Assembly: GCA_013373595.1 (NCBI GenBank)
Contig: JABXHO010000091.1
Span: 1 to 50,395, forward strand
Source of the DNA: Flavobacteriales bacterium
Lineage (GTDB): Bacteria > Bacteroidota > Bacteroidia > Flavobacteriales_D > Crocinitomicaceae
Length of the DNA: 50,395 nt
Direction of reading: 5' to 3'
Shown here: in pieces, positions 8,781-16,370 of the stretch
Layout: every line of letters starts with the position of its first letter
Numbering within the stretch: position 1 is the stretch's first letter
Made by a program: the position numbers and the translations under genes
The notes under the pieces: model-generated
Seen by the model: only the letters and a program-made list of their open reading frames with translations
The model's database searches: none
What the model was told of the DNA's origin: nothing

Positions 8781-9263
8781 TTATTGCGGTAGCAATCGAA
8801 CGTAGCGGATAAATCCTTTTCCGTTGTATTTCTTTTGAAGGTTAGCTGTCGTCAAGTCAAATTCGATATCGGGCGAGTAGTAATTTTTTGCTTCTACTGC
8901 CGATTCGAAGCGTAGCTTATATCCTTTTCCGATTTTCGAAGCATCAATTTTGATCACACTCATTGCGCGTTCGCCACCAGAAATGGTGCTACCAGTTATC
9001 CCGTCCAAACTGGTTTTATTTCTACCGTAGAATTTCCACCAATCGGTTAATTCGTAGTACCACTCATTGTCTTTTCCGTGAACGTACAAGGTTTGGTCGT
9101 ATTTACCTTGAGGATTGATCAGCGACACAACAATGTAGGCGCCTTCTCCGGTGTAATTATCCATCTGGATCAAACATTTGACCTTCTTTTCGCCTGTACT
9201 TGTAAAAGAAAAGAGGATGGTTAACGCGACCATTGCCGCGGTGAATTTCAATATCGATTTCAT
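8781..9263 (-). CDS. DUF2271-like exported protein
   Basis: This 160-residue protein has a signal peptide (MKSILKFTAAMVALTILFSFTSTG). Its body of beta strands contains KVKCLIQMDNYTGEGAYIVV, WKFYGR and ITGSTISGGE, which matches what I recall of DUF2271. Members usually sit directly beside a PepSY-TM reductase gene, as here (9 bp downstream), and are thought to be periplasmic partners in iron assimilation or redox. It lies between the ankyrin gene (5-bp gap) and the reductase. No catalytic residues can be named. Confidence 0.72.
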   Translation of the reverse strand: MKSILKFTAAMVALTILFSFTSTGEKKVKCLIQMDNYTGEGAYIVVSLINPQGKYDQTLYVHGKDNEWYYELTDWWKFYGRNKTSLDGITGSTISGGERAMSVIKIDASKIGKGYKLRFESAVEAKNYYSPDIEFDLTTANLQKKYNGKGFIRYVRLLPQ

Positions 9264-9268
9264 TGGAA

Positions 9269-10534
9269 TTAGTTTAAAAGTTCTTGAATACGTTCTTTGT
9301 CTTCGAGCCAGTTGTTTTCGTTGGCCAAATCAAAAGCTGTTTCTTCAAAAGGTGTTTGGACTGTTGGGTCTGCGCCTGCCTTCAATAGTATTTCAATCAG
9401 TTCAAAATCTTTGGATTTCATCGCGGCGATATGAAGGGGAGTGAGCCCAACTTCGCTTAAGACATTGATTCCATTTTCATTATCTATGGCAAGACGTAAC
9501 ACCTTCGCATCTCCTCGTTTCGTTGCCAAATGAATGACGTTTTCTCCTTCTGCATTCGTGGTTGTTCCTTGCAATGCCTCTTTGGAGAGCAAGAAGGAAA
9601 TGATTTCGGGTTTATTGTGTTCAAATGCATTGAAATACGGTGTTTGCCCGTTTGAGTCTGGCGTATTCATACTCAATCCTTCCTCAAAAAAGAAATGGAA
9701 CACTTCGCGATCTTGACCGTTCGAAGCCAGAAAGTGCAGAGCATTTTGTCCTTCTGAATTGGTAGCATCCATTGAAAGTCCTTTACTTTTCAAGTAATTG
9801 AAGGTTTCAACGGTGTTTTTCTTGCCACGCATTCCCTGGCTGGCGAACAAAACGGCAGCGCTGTTATTCACATTGGGTAAAATTCCGGCATCCAACAAGT
9901 AGGTCATGATGTGCTCATTCCCTGATTTGGCAGCGTACACAAAAGCATTGTTGCCTTCATTGTCGGTGTCTTCCAAGTTCAGCCCTTTTGACGTGAAGTA
10001 ATCGATCATGTCTGTTGATTCCAAATGAGGAAGAATGAGAAGCAATGGTGTGGCTCCATCCGAAGTGCGTTCCTTTTTCAAATTTGCTCCTTCGGAGATG
10101 CATAATTCATAAAGCTCCAAGTTGATTTGTCCCGTTAATGCCACAAAATTGACGAGGCTGTATCCGTGACTATCAAGTAAATCAGTACGCGCTCCTTTTT
10201 CAATCAAGGACTTCATCAGTTCTACGTTGTTCTTGTAGGCTGCCCAGAAAATGGGCGTTCTGCCATCATGAGCGCGCTTGTTGACGTCGTTTCCTTCTTG
10301 ATGCAAAAGGAACCAAACAACTTCTTCGGAAGCATTTTCCAAAATGGCCCATGTGACGGCATCGAATTTATGCTCGTTGAATGCCGCAGGATCGTTTCCC
10401 GCTTTGAAATCAGATTGTACTTGCGCGAGCGAAGGTTGTTTTTTCCAATAAGCGCGATCTAAAAAGACATTGTCTGATTGTGCGAACAGGTAGGTTCCGA
10501 AGCTTAGCGCAAAAAGTAAAAGGTATGTCTTCAT
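9269..10534 (-). CDS. Exported ankyrin-repeat protein of the iron operon
   Basis: This 421-residue protein has a cleavable signal peptide (MKTYLLLFALSFGTYLFAQ), so it works outside the cytoplasm. Ten or so ankyrin units follow from about residue 55 to the end, for example GRTPIFWAAYKNNVELMKSL, EGNNAFVYAAKSGNEHIMTY and GLTPLHIAAMKSKDFELIEI. Ankyrin arrays bind other proteins; the partner here is unknown. The gene is second in the operon, 7 bp after the DUF6607 gene and 5 bp before the DUF2271 gene. The tight spacing suggests that it serves the same periplasmic iron pathway. Confidence 0.85.
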   Translation of the reverse strand: MKTYLLLFALSFGTYLFAQSDNVFLDRAYWKKQPSLAQVQSDFKAGNDPAAFNEHKFDAVTWAILENASEEVVWFLLHQEGNDVNKRAHDGRTPIFWAAYKNNVELMKSLIEKGARTDLLDSHGYSLVNFVALTGQINLELYELCISEGANLKKERTSDGATPLLLILPHLESTDMIDYFTSKGLNLEDTDNEGNNAFVYAAKSGNEHIMTYLLDAGILPNVNNSAAVLFASQGMRGKKNTVETFNYLKSKGLSMDATNSEGQNALHFLASNGQDREVFHFFFEEGLSMNTPDSNGQTPYFNAFEHNKPEIISFLLSKEALQGTTTNAEGENVIHLATKRGDAKVLRLAIDNENGINVLSEVGLTPLHIAAMKSKDFELIEILLKAGADPTVQTPFEETAFDLANENNWLEDKERIQELLN

Positions 10535-10541
10535 GAGTGAA

Positions 10542-11453
10542 TTACTTTACAAAGGATTTGATCGTTTTTTTGATCTTTTTAGGTGAGCTATCGTTCACAT
10601 CCATTCCAAAAAGTGCCTCGTAGAGGTGTTTCCCATCCACTTTTGTTGCCAATTCGAGGTTTTTTCCACTTCCGTACACTTCGTCCCAAGCGACACGAGC
10701 ATCCGCCCAAAACGCTTTGTTGTCAGTCCACCATTGTTGAGCGATTTTACATTTTGAGTCGTCCACTTTCACGTAGGTGTTGTATCCTTTTTCTTGCGCG
10801 ATGAGAACATCTTCTTTTCCTGCTTCGCGAAGAATTTTGTCATTGTCCTGATCGTGAATCCATCCATCTTTGGTGATTTCATGTCGGTTTCGACGCAAGG
10901 TCAAATTGTAGTCGCTTCGCTGTGTGTATTCGCGTCTTGGAAGCGGAGCAGTGGTGGTATTGTCCCAAAAACTTCTTCCGTCAACGTGTACCCAAGAAGA
11001 AGATCCTTCGTAACGTGGGCTGTCATCTACTTGGTAGACTTTTTGCGTCCACTGTCCTTTCACGTCGCTGGCATTTTTTTGCTCGAATGTCCATTGGTTG
11101 TCTGCATTGAACATGTAGAAGTCAGTGTTTTCGTAGAGCCAATCTTGGCGCCAGTGCTTAATAACCATTTGGTTGGTGTCCTGACCTACAATCAGCAAGT
11201 GTTGAATGACGATTTTATCATCCGAATCTTCTACGAGTTTAGCCCACTCAAGTGCCTTTGCATGCTTAATGCGTGAAGGAGTGTACGTTGAGTCGTCCGA
11301 GTAAGCGAACGTTTCTGCGAAGTTGAATCCAACTTCATAGCAACCACACATGTTTTTGATCGCTTGGCGGTCTTGTTCCAATTTATTTTCTTGTGCGAAT
11401 GCTGCGCTTGAAACTCCCATTGCAAGGAGTAAATACGTTAATCTATGGTTCAT
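10542..11453 (-). CDS. DUF6607-family exported protein, first gene of the iron operon
   Basis: This 303-residue protein has a signal peptide (MNHRLTYLLLAMGVSSAAFAQ), followed by IKNMCGCYEVGFNFAETF, the conserved opening I associate with DUF6607. Further on come HLLIVGQD, VIKHWRQDWLYEN, a Trp-rich central part and a C-terminal KVDGKHLYEALFG. The biochemical role is unknown. In Bacteroidota the family is found with PepSY reductases and TonB receptors, supporting an envelope function in iron or heme uptake. Its promoter (11479-11564) carries a TTTAGA palindrome and one AATACC palindrome, like other genes of the block. Confidence 0.75.
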   Translation of the reverse strand: MNHRLTYLLLAMGVSSAAFAQENKLEQDRQAIKNMCGCYEVGFNFAETFAYSDDSTYTPSRIKHAKALEWAKLVEDSDDKIVIQHLLIVGQDTNQMVIKHWRQDWLYENTDFYMFNADNQWTFEQKNASDVKGQWTQKVYQVDDSPRYEGSSSWVHVDGRSFWDNTTTAPLPRREYTQRSDYNLTLRRNRHEITKDGWIHDQDNDKILREAGKEDVLIAQEKGYNTYVKVDDSKCKIAQQWWTDNKAFWADARVAWDEVYGSGKNLELATKVDGKHLYEALFGMDVNDSSPKKIKKTIKSFVK

Positions 11454-11478
11454 TTTTTTGTGATTATGACATTTTTCA

Positions 11479-11564
11479 CAAACGTAATGGACGCAATTTG
11501 ATCTAGCTTAATTTTATTTAGACTAATTTTAAATAAGAGCTAAAAATACCTTGTTTGTGGTAGT
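11479..11564 (-). promoter_or_regulatory. Regulatory region of the DUF6607 operon
   Basis: Read on the minus strand: a perfect -7 TACGTTTG (11479-11486), no TTG at the -33 distance, then TATTTAGA-N5-TTTAAATA (11515-11535, one mismatch), then ACTACC-N8-GGTATT (11545-11564). The TTTAGA box is about one helical turn nearer to the -7 than in the promoters at 1710 and 6370, and the order of motif and box relative to the promoter is swapped. The lack of a -33 suggests dependence on an activator. Confidence 0.6.
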
Positions 11565-11608
11565 ATTCGACGGTTCTTTTTGCTCAGAATTGAACAAATC
11601 AGACATGG

Positions 11609-11657
11609 AATACCTGTTTTTTGGTATTGTAACTCGGACTCGCTTCGGATAGTTTTG
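11609..11657 (+). promoter_or_regulatory. Promoter with AATACC palindrome for the 35-residue membrane protein
   Basis: A perfect inverted repeat AATACC-TGTTTTTT-GGTATT (11609-11628) overlaps a -33 TTG (11627-11629). After exactly 20 bp comes a perfect -7 TAGTTTTG (11650-11657). The geometry equals that of the two minus-strand promoters at 1710 and 6370, but here it points right, toward the small gene at 11682. No TTTAGA box accompanies it on this side. Confidence 0.7.
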
Positions 11658-11681
11658 ACGTTTTAAACCGGAAATAGTAAA

Positions 11682-11789
11682 ATGTCTAAACAGCGTACTT
11701 GGCTAAAACGAATAGGTTGGCTCGGCTTTCTTTTCTTCTTGGTGAAGGGTTTGTTTTGGCTATTCTTGATTTGGATGGGGATTTCCTAA
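11682..11789 (+). CDS. 35-residue single-pass membrane protein
   Basis: The gene starts at ATG 11682, 24 bp after a perfect -7 element, and ends at TAA 11789. The product has a basic start (MSKQRTWLKRIG) and a membrane segment rich in Trp, Phe and Leu (about 13-34). I know similar very short basic/aromatic proteins in Bacteroidota but no function for them. The dedicated promoter with the iron-block palindrome, the following hairpin and the intact frame argue that it is a real gene. It is transcribed divergently from the DUF6607 operon and probably shares its regulation. Confidence 0.65.
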   Translation: MSKQRTWLKRIGWLGFLFFLVKGLFWLFLIWMGIS

Positions 11790-11796
11790 ACACAAA

Positions 11797-11822
11797 AGCC
11801 TCCAACCAAACGGTTAGAGGCT
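11797..11822. terminator. Bidirectional terminator hairpin
   Basis: AGCCTC (11797-11802) pairs with GAGGCT (11817-11822); an inner AACC/GGTT pair closes an AAAC loop. On the minus strand it is followed by TTTTGTGTTT, so it best serves the operon ending at 11897; it can also end the small plus-strand gene 7 bp upstream. Confidence 0.7.
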
Positions 11823-11896
11823 CCTATTCAGATATATTCCCGATTAATACCTGAACAGTGGAGAGGTCTACTAGGTCTCTCTTATCAGTTGAAGGA

Positions 11897-12871
11897 TTAT
11901 TCCCCTTCCAGCAAGTATTGGAAAATCAATGGAGCAACAATTGTTGCATCCGATTCGATGATAAATTTCGGTGTGTCGATATCCAGTTTTCCCCAAGTGA
12001 TTTTTTCGTTGGGAATGGCACCAGAGTACGATCCGTAGCTCGTTGTTGAGTCCGAAATTTGACAGAAATAGCTCCAAAATGGAGTGTCAGTTCGTTCCAT
12101 ATCTTGATACAACATTGGTACTACACAAATGGGGAAATCTCCTGCAATTCCACCTCCAATTTGGAAGAATCCGATACCATCTGTTCCAGCCGTTTCGGTG
12201 TAATAATCAGCGAGCCACATCATGTATTCAATTCCTGATTTCATGGTGCTTGCTTTCAGTTCACCTTTCAAGCAGTACGAAGCGAAAATGTTCCCCATTG
12301 TTGAATCTTCCCATCCAGGAACCACAATTGGAATGTTTTTCTCTGCTGCAGCGAGCATCCATGAGTTTTTTGGATCGATTTCGTAGTATTGTTCGAGTAC
12401 ACCCGACAATAACATTTGGTACATGTACTCGTGTGGGAAGTAGCGTTCTCCTTTGTCTTCAGCGCTTTTCCAAATATCGAAAATGTGCTTTTGCAAACGA
12501 CGAAATGCTTCTTCTTCTGGAATGCATGTGTCTGTAACACGGTTCAATCCTCTTTCCAATAAATCCCACTCTTCTTTTGGTGTTAAATCGCGGTAGTTTG
12601 GCACGCGCTCGTAGCTGTTGTGTGCAACAAGATTCATGATATCTTCTTCCAAGTTGGCTCCCGTACACGAAATGACATGCACTTTATCTTGACGAATCAT
12701 TTCAGCGAGTGAAATTCCTAACTCTGCTGTACTCATCGCTCCAGCAAGAGAAATGAGCATTTTCTTTCCGTCTTTTAAGTGTTTTTCGTACCCTTCCGCA
12801 GCATCTACCAAAGAGGCAGCATTGAAGTGTTTGTAGTGGTTTTTGATGAAGTTTCTAATTGGTTGTTCCAT
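11897..12871 (-). CDS. Deoxyhypusine synthase-family protein
   Basis: This 324-residue cytoplasmic protein is homologous to eukaryotic/archaeal deoxyhypusine synthase. Bacteria lack eIF5A, so bacterial members are thought to act on polyamines, for example as homospermidine synthases. The family marks are the NAD site (SLAGAMSTAE, ISCTGANLEEDIMN), VVPGWEDSTMGN, FQIGGGIAGDF and the active-site segment KITWGKLDIDT. Lys295 of the last aligns with the catalytic lysine (human Lys329), so the enzyme looks intact. I chose ATG 12871, one base after the stop of the RMD1-like gene, rather than an upstream start that would overlap it. It is the last gene of a run with speA and speB, which supply its likely substrate putrescine. 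Confidence 0.88.
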   Translation of the reverse strand: MEQPIRNFIKNHYKHFNAASLVDAAEGYEKHLKDGKKMLISLAGAMSTAELGISLAEMIRQDKVHVISCTGANLEEDIMNLVAHNSYERVPNYRDLTPKEEWDLLERGLNRVTDTCIPEEEAFRRLQKHIFDIWKSAEDKGERYFPHEYMYQMLLSGVLEQYYEIDPKNSWMLAAAEKNIPIVVPGWEDSTMGNIFASYCLKGELKASTMKSGIEYMMWLADYYTETAGTDGIGFFQIGGGIAGDFPICVVPMLYQDMERTDTPFWSYFCQISDSTTSYGSYSGAIPNEKITWGKLDIDTPKFIIESDATIVAPLIFQYLLEGE

Positions 12872-12872
12872 T

Positions 12873-13634
12873 TTATTTGATAAAAATATGTGCGACCTCA
12901 AATAAGATCAGTAAAATAATAATCCATTCCAGCATTGAGCTGTGTTTGTGCTGAAGGATTTCGGTGTAAAAATCATGGTTTTCGCGAATGACGTTCAAGC
13001 TCATTTGAATGCCACGATAGCGGTTTTCAAAGTCCAATTCGGCGGAGAGTTTCGTGTCTAATTCAGACAATCGAACATCTGTCCATGCCAGCGGTGGAGC
13101 TTCAAAAATATACAAGTTCTCGGCAATTTTGTTGCGTAAATTCATGGTTCGTCCGATGTACTTGGCCACTTGCTTGCGCGAGAGCTTCACTTTGCCTGTT
13201 TGTTCAAGATGAATGGAGAACTGTCGTGTTTCTTCGAGTAGATCATCCGTAATGGATTGGTACCGATGTAAAGCCGAAGACTGTGCGAGATTCAAAGCAA
13301 TGATGTGCATGAGCTCGGGATCTGCATTCGGAATGGTAATCGTATCAAAATCTACATGAAGTTCACTTTGTTCGTTGATCGTGATGGTGTTTTCTTGTAT
13401 ATCCACGCTTTTGTTTTCCTTCGACAAGTCGTTTATGACTGAGGTAACAATTGCTTTGGGAATGTTGATAAACACCACACTTCCAAAATCTTTCACATAC
13501 ACGTAGGCCGTATTTCCCAGTTTGTAGAGCAAGAAAGTAGAATCTTCCTTAATTGGAGTTTCCTGAAAAATCTCTCTCGCTTTATCAAGATGAAATCGAT
13601 CCTCAAAGTGATAGGTTGCTACTTTTAAATCCAA
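12873..13634 (-). CDS. RMD1/DUF155-family protein with C-terminal membrane anchor
   Basis: This 253-residue protein belongs to the RMD1/DUF155 family, known in eukaryotes for mitochondrial or sporulation-related roles and uncharacterised in bacteria. It has an N-terminal alpha/beta domain (YVYVKDFGSVVFINI), a central LAQSSALHRYQSITDDLLEETRQF-type helical part (split motif, about 120-200) and one C-terminal membrane helix (MLEWIIILLILFEVAHIFI). The start must be TTG 13634: the next upstream in-frame codon region holds a stop, and the first ATG is far inside the conserved part. It overlaps the agmatinase stop by 10 bp and is followed by the deoxyhypusine synthase-like gene after 1 bp. Confidence 0.8.
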   Translation of the reverse strand: MDLKVATYHFEDRFHLDKAREIFQETPIKEDSTFLLYKLGNTAYVYVKDFGSVVFINIPKAIVTSVINDLSKENKSVDIQENTITINEQSELHVDFDTITIPNADPELMHIIALNLAQSSALHRYQSITDDLLEETRQFSIHLEQTGKVKLSRKQVAKYIGRTMNLRNKIAENLYIFEAPPLAWTDVRLSELDTKLSAELDFENRYRGIQMSLNVIRENHDFYTEILQHKHSSMLEWIIILLILFEVAHIFIK

Positions 13635-14488
13635 TTGTCTTGAAATTTATACGAAAGCATTTTGTAGTACAGTTTTGCTGCGTTGAAAGGAGACACCCGA
13701 TCGTTTTCCGAAGGGCACAATTCAACAATATCAAATCCAACTACGTTCTTTGTTTCGAAGATATTTCGCAAAAACGCAAGTGTTTCATACCAATACAGTC
13801 CTCCTGGTTCTGGCGTTCCTGTTCCTGGGAAAATGGCAGGATCGAATCCATCCAAATCAATGGTGATGTACACGTTCTCTGTCAACAAGTCCAAGGCTTT
13901 GTCTTGCCAAAAATCATCTTCAGCCATTTGATGAGCGAAGAAAACATTGTCTGTGTTCATGAACTTCTTTTCGGAAATATCCATGCTTCGAATGCCTACT
14001 TGCACCAAGTTCGTTGTTTTGCTTGCTTCGTGCATGGCACAAGCGTGATTGTAGGGCGTACCATCGTACTCGTTGCGCAAATCAGCGTGTGCATCAATCT
14101 GCAAAACCGTCAAATTTTGGAAGGTTTCGCTAAACGCACGAATAGATCCAATCGAAACAGAGTGCTCCCCTCCGAAAAGCGTTACAAATTTATTTTTGAG
14201 GATCAACTCTTTAACTTCATCGTGCACCTTTACAACCATGTCGTCTGGCGACTCGAAATCTTGCGGCATTTCATTGAGGAAAACTCCTTCTTTGTATACC
14301 TCAGAATCCGTTTCAATGTCGTAGAGCTCCATGTTTTCAGATGCTTCTAAAAATGCTTCAGGTCCTTTGTCGGCACCTTTTCCCCATGTACTTGTTCCGT
14401 CGTATGGGACTGTAATTAGCGCAGTTTTACTTCTCTCCAAAGTGGAAAATTCCTTTGGGATTCCTGCGTATGTTCTGTTGTTATTCAT
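13625..14488 (-). CDS. speB: Agmatinase (arginase/ureohydrolase family)
   Basis: This 287-residue enzyme hydrolyses agmatine to putrescine and urea. The two-manganese site is complete: GGEHS (His109), DAHADLR (Asp132, His134, Asp136) and DLDGFD (Asp211, Asp213). The segment GTGTPEPGG after the last motif is typical of agmatinases. It overlaps the end of speA by 8 bp and the start of the RMD1-like gene by 10 bp, so the three are coupled. Together with SpeA it makes putrescine from arginine in two steps. Confidence 0.93.
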   Translation of the reverse strand: MNNNRTYAGIPKEFSTLERSKTALITVPYDGTSTWGKGADKGPEAFLEASENMELYDIETDSEVYKEGVFLNEMPQDFESPDDMVVKVHDEVKELILKNKFVTLFGGEHSVSIGSIRAFSETFQNLTVLQIDAHADLRNEYDGTPYNHACAMHEASKTTNLVQVGIRSMDISEKKFMNTDNVFFAHQMAEDDFWQDKALDLLTENVYITIDLDGFDPAIFPGTGTPEPGGLYWYETLAFLRNIFETKNVVGFDIVELCPSENDRVSPFNAAKLYYKMLSYKFQDNWI

Positions 14489-15878
14489 AGCCTAATAAAT
14501 TCATAAATGAGTTTGCTGTTTGTTGTTCTGCGAATACGCTTTGTGTTAATTCTCCGTTTTCGTCGCGGTTGAGAACAATGTATTTGGGTTGCGGAATTAA
14601 GCAGTGTTGCAGTCCTCCAAAACCTCCAATACTATCTTGGTAAGCTCCTGTGTTGAAGAAGCCAATGTATAATGGTTTGTACTTTACAAATGATGGTAAA
14701 TAAATCGCGTTGACGTGTTGTTCACTGTTGTAGTAATCATCGCTGTCGCACGTTAATCCTCCGAGTAAAACACGCTCATAAGGTTTGTCCCAATGTGTGA
14801 TGGGTAACATGATAAAGCGTTTGTTAATTGCCCATGAATCTGGAAGTGTTGTTATAAACGATGAGTTGATCATGTTCCATTTTTCACGGTCGTTTTGTTG
14901 TTTCTGGTAAAGTACTTCATAGAACATTGCTCCGGATTCACCTACGGTGAAGGAACCAAACTCTGTGAAAATATTTGGCACAGATACGCCCGCCTCTTCG
15001 CAAACAGTTTTGATTTGCTGGATGATTTCAGACACTATGTATTGGTAATCGAATTCGTATCCAAGTGAATTCTTGATTGGGAATCCACCGCCAATGTTTA
15101 AACTGTCTACACTCGGACAAATCTTCTTCAATCGTACGTAAACATTCAAACATTTGCGCAATTCGTTCCAGTAGTACGCATTGTCACGAATCCCTGTGTT
15201 GATGAAGAAGTGAAGCATTTTCAATTCAACATTCGGAAGAGATTCGATCTCCTTTTGGTAAAAAGGAAGGATGTTTTTGTAGCCAATTCCAAGTCGACTT
15301 GTGTAGAATTCGAACTTTGGCTCTTCCTCCGATGCGATGCGAATACCAATTTGATACTTTCCTTCAATTCGTTCTGACAGAAGGTGAATTTCCTCGTAAT
15401 TATCGATAATTGGTATGCATTTTTTGTGTCCAGAGTTGATCAAGCGAGCAATATTCTCAATGTATTGATCGCGTTTGAAACCGTTACACAACACGAAGGT
15501 ATCGTCGTTAATTTCTCCACTTTTTTTCAAACTCTCCACCAAGTTGATGTCGAATGCCGATGATGTTTCGATATGGATATCGTTTTTTAAGGCTTCCTTC
15601 ACTACGTGATTAAAGTGAGAGCTTTTGGTGCAGTAACAATAATTGTATTTCCCTTCGTAATCGTGTTCTTCCATCGCCAGTTTAAACCACTCTTTTGCGC
15701 GTTGGATGTTTTCTGAAATTTTAGGCAAATAGCTAATCTTCAAAGGAGTTCCGTGCTCCTTTACAATGGCTTCTAAATCAATGTCGTGCCAAAGCAATGC
15801 ATGATTTTCGGTTAAACGGAACTCCTCTTGAGGAAAATCAAATGTTTGATCGATGAGATCGATGTATCTGTTTTTCAT
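14481..15878 (-). CDS. speA: Arginine decarboxylase (fold III, PLP-dependent)
   Basis: This 465-residue PLP enzyme converts arginine to agmatine. It has the alanine-racemase-like barrel with the PLP lysine in YCYCTKSSHFN (about 79-89), a GIRIASEEEPK strand, the NIGGGFPIKN phosphate loop, and a C-terminal barrel with GFFNTGAYQDSIGGFGG. The size fits the short Bacteroidota arginine decarboxylases, not the 630-residue SpeA of E. coli. It overlaps speB by 8 bp and starts 9 bp after a PepSY-like gene. Diaminopimelate decarboxylase is the main alternative but is less likely beside agmatinase. Confidence 0.88.
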   Translation of the reverse strand: MKNRYIDLIDQTFDFPQEEFRLTENHALLWHDIDLEAIVKEHGTPLKISYLPKISENIQRAKEWFKLAMEEHDYEGKYNYCYCTKSSHFNHVVKEALKNDIHIETSSAFDINLVESLKKSGEINDDTFVLCNGFKRDQYIENIARLINSGHKKCIPIIDNYEEIHLLSERIEGKYQIGIRIASEEEPKFEFYTSRLGIGYKNILPFYQKEIESLPNVELKMLHFFINTGIRDNAYYWNELRKCLNVYVRLKKICPSVDSLNIGGGFPIKNSLGYEFDYQYIVSEIIQQIKTVCEEAGVSVPNIFTEFGSFTVGESGAMFYEVLYQKQQNDREKWNMINSSFITTLPDSWAINKRFIMLPITHWDKPYERVLLGGLTCDSDDYYNSEQHVNAIYLPSFVKYKPLYIGFFNTGAYQDSIGGFGGLQHCLIPQPKYIVLNRDENGELTQSVFAEQQTANSFMNLLGYE

Positions 15879-15887
15879 TTTTGTTTG

Positions 15888-16346
15888 TTATTCAAATGAG
15901 TCGTCTTCGACTGTTAAGTTTTCTTCTGAGATAATTTTTCCTCCTTTGTCTACCTTGATGAGGTAGTCACTTTCGGTTGTTGGGTTGTACATGTACACTT
16001 TGTACAATGTTGTTTTTGAATTGATGACGCGCATCGCTTCTGAGATTTCGTAACCTTTGTAGCGTGTTGTCAATTCGCGCATAATGCTTTCGTCCATGTC
16101 ACTTTCATCGATAGAAAATTCGGAGCGAAGCCATACACCTTTAGGTGAGAAAAAGGCACTTCCGTAGTTTCCGTTTTCTTCGAAGTAGCAGATCAATTCT
16201 GTTTCATTGTCGTACCACTCTTCAACTTGCGCCGTTGGGTGCTTTGCTGTTAGCGCTGAATTGGCAGCCGCTGGAGGTTTAAAATCTTGTGCAAACAGAC
16301 TTCCAGCGAGAAGTAAGGTTGCAATTGTTAAGGTTACTTTTTTCAT
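15888..16346 (-). CDS. PepSY-like exported protein
   Basis: This 152-residue periplasmic protein has a signal peptide (MKKVTLTIATLLLAGSLFAQ). Its body resembles the PepSY-like (DUF2874) proteins of Bacteroidota: a KHPTAQVEEWYDNETELICYF-like strand pair (about 34-54), SAFFSPKGVWLRSEF, a helix with IMRELTTRYKGYEI, and YLIKVDKGGKI. The family is thought to bind or inhibit envelope enzymes; no target is known. It lies 24 bp after the USP gene and 9 bp before speA. Confidence 0.72.
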   Translation of the reverse strand: MKKVTLTIATLLLAGSLFAQDFKPPAAANSALTAKHPTAQVEEWYDNETELICYFEENGNYGSAFFSPKGVWLRSEFSIDESDMDESIMRELTTRYKGYEISEAMRVINSKTTLYKVYMYNPTTESDYLIKVDKGGKIISEENLTVEDDSFE

Positions 16347-16370
16347 TTTTGATCATTTTTGGGTTGTTAT

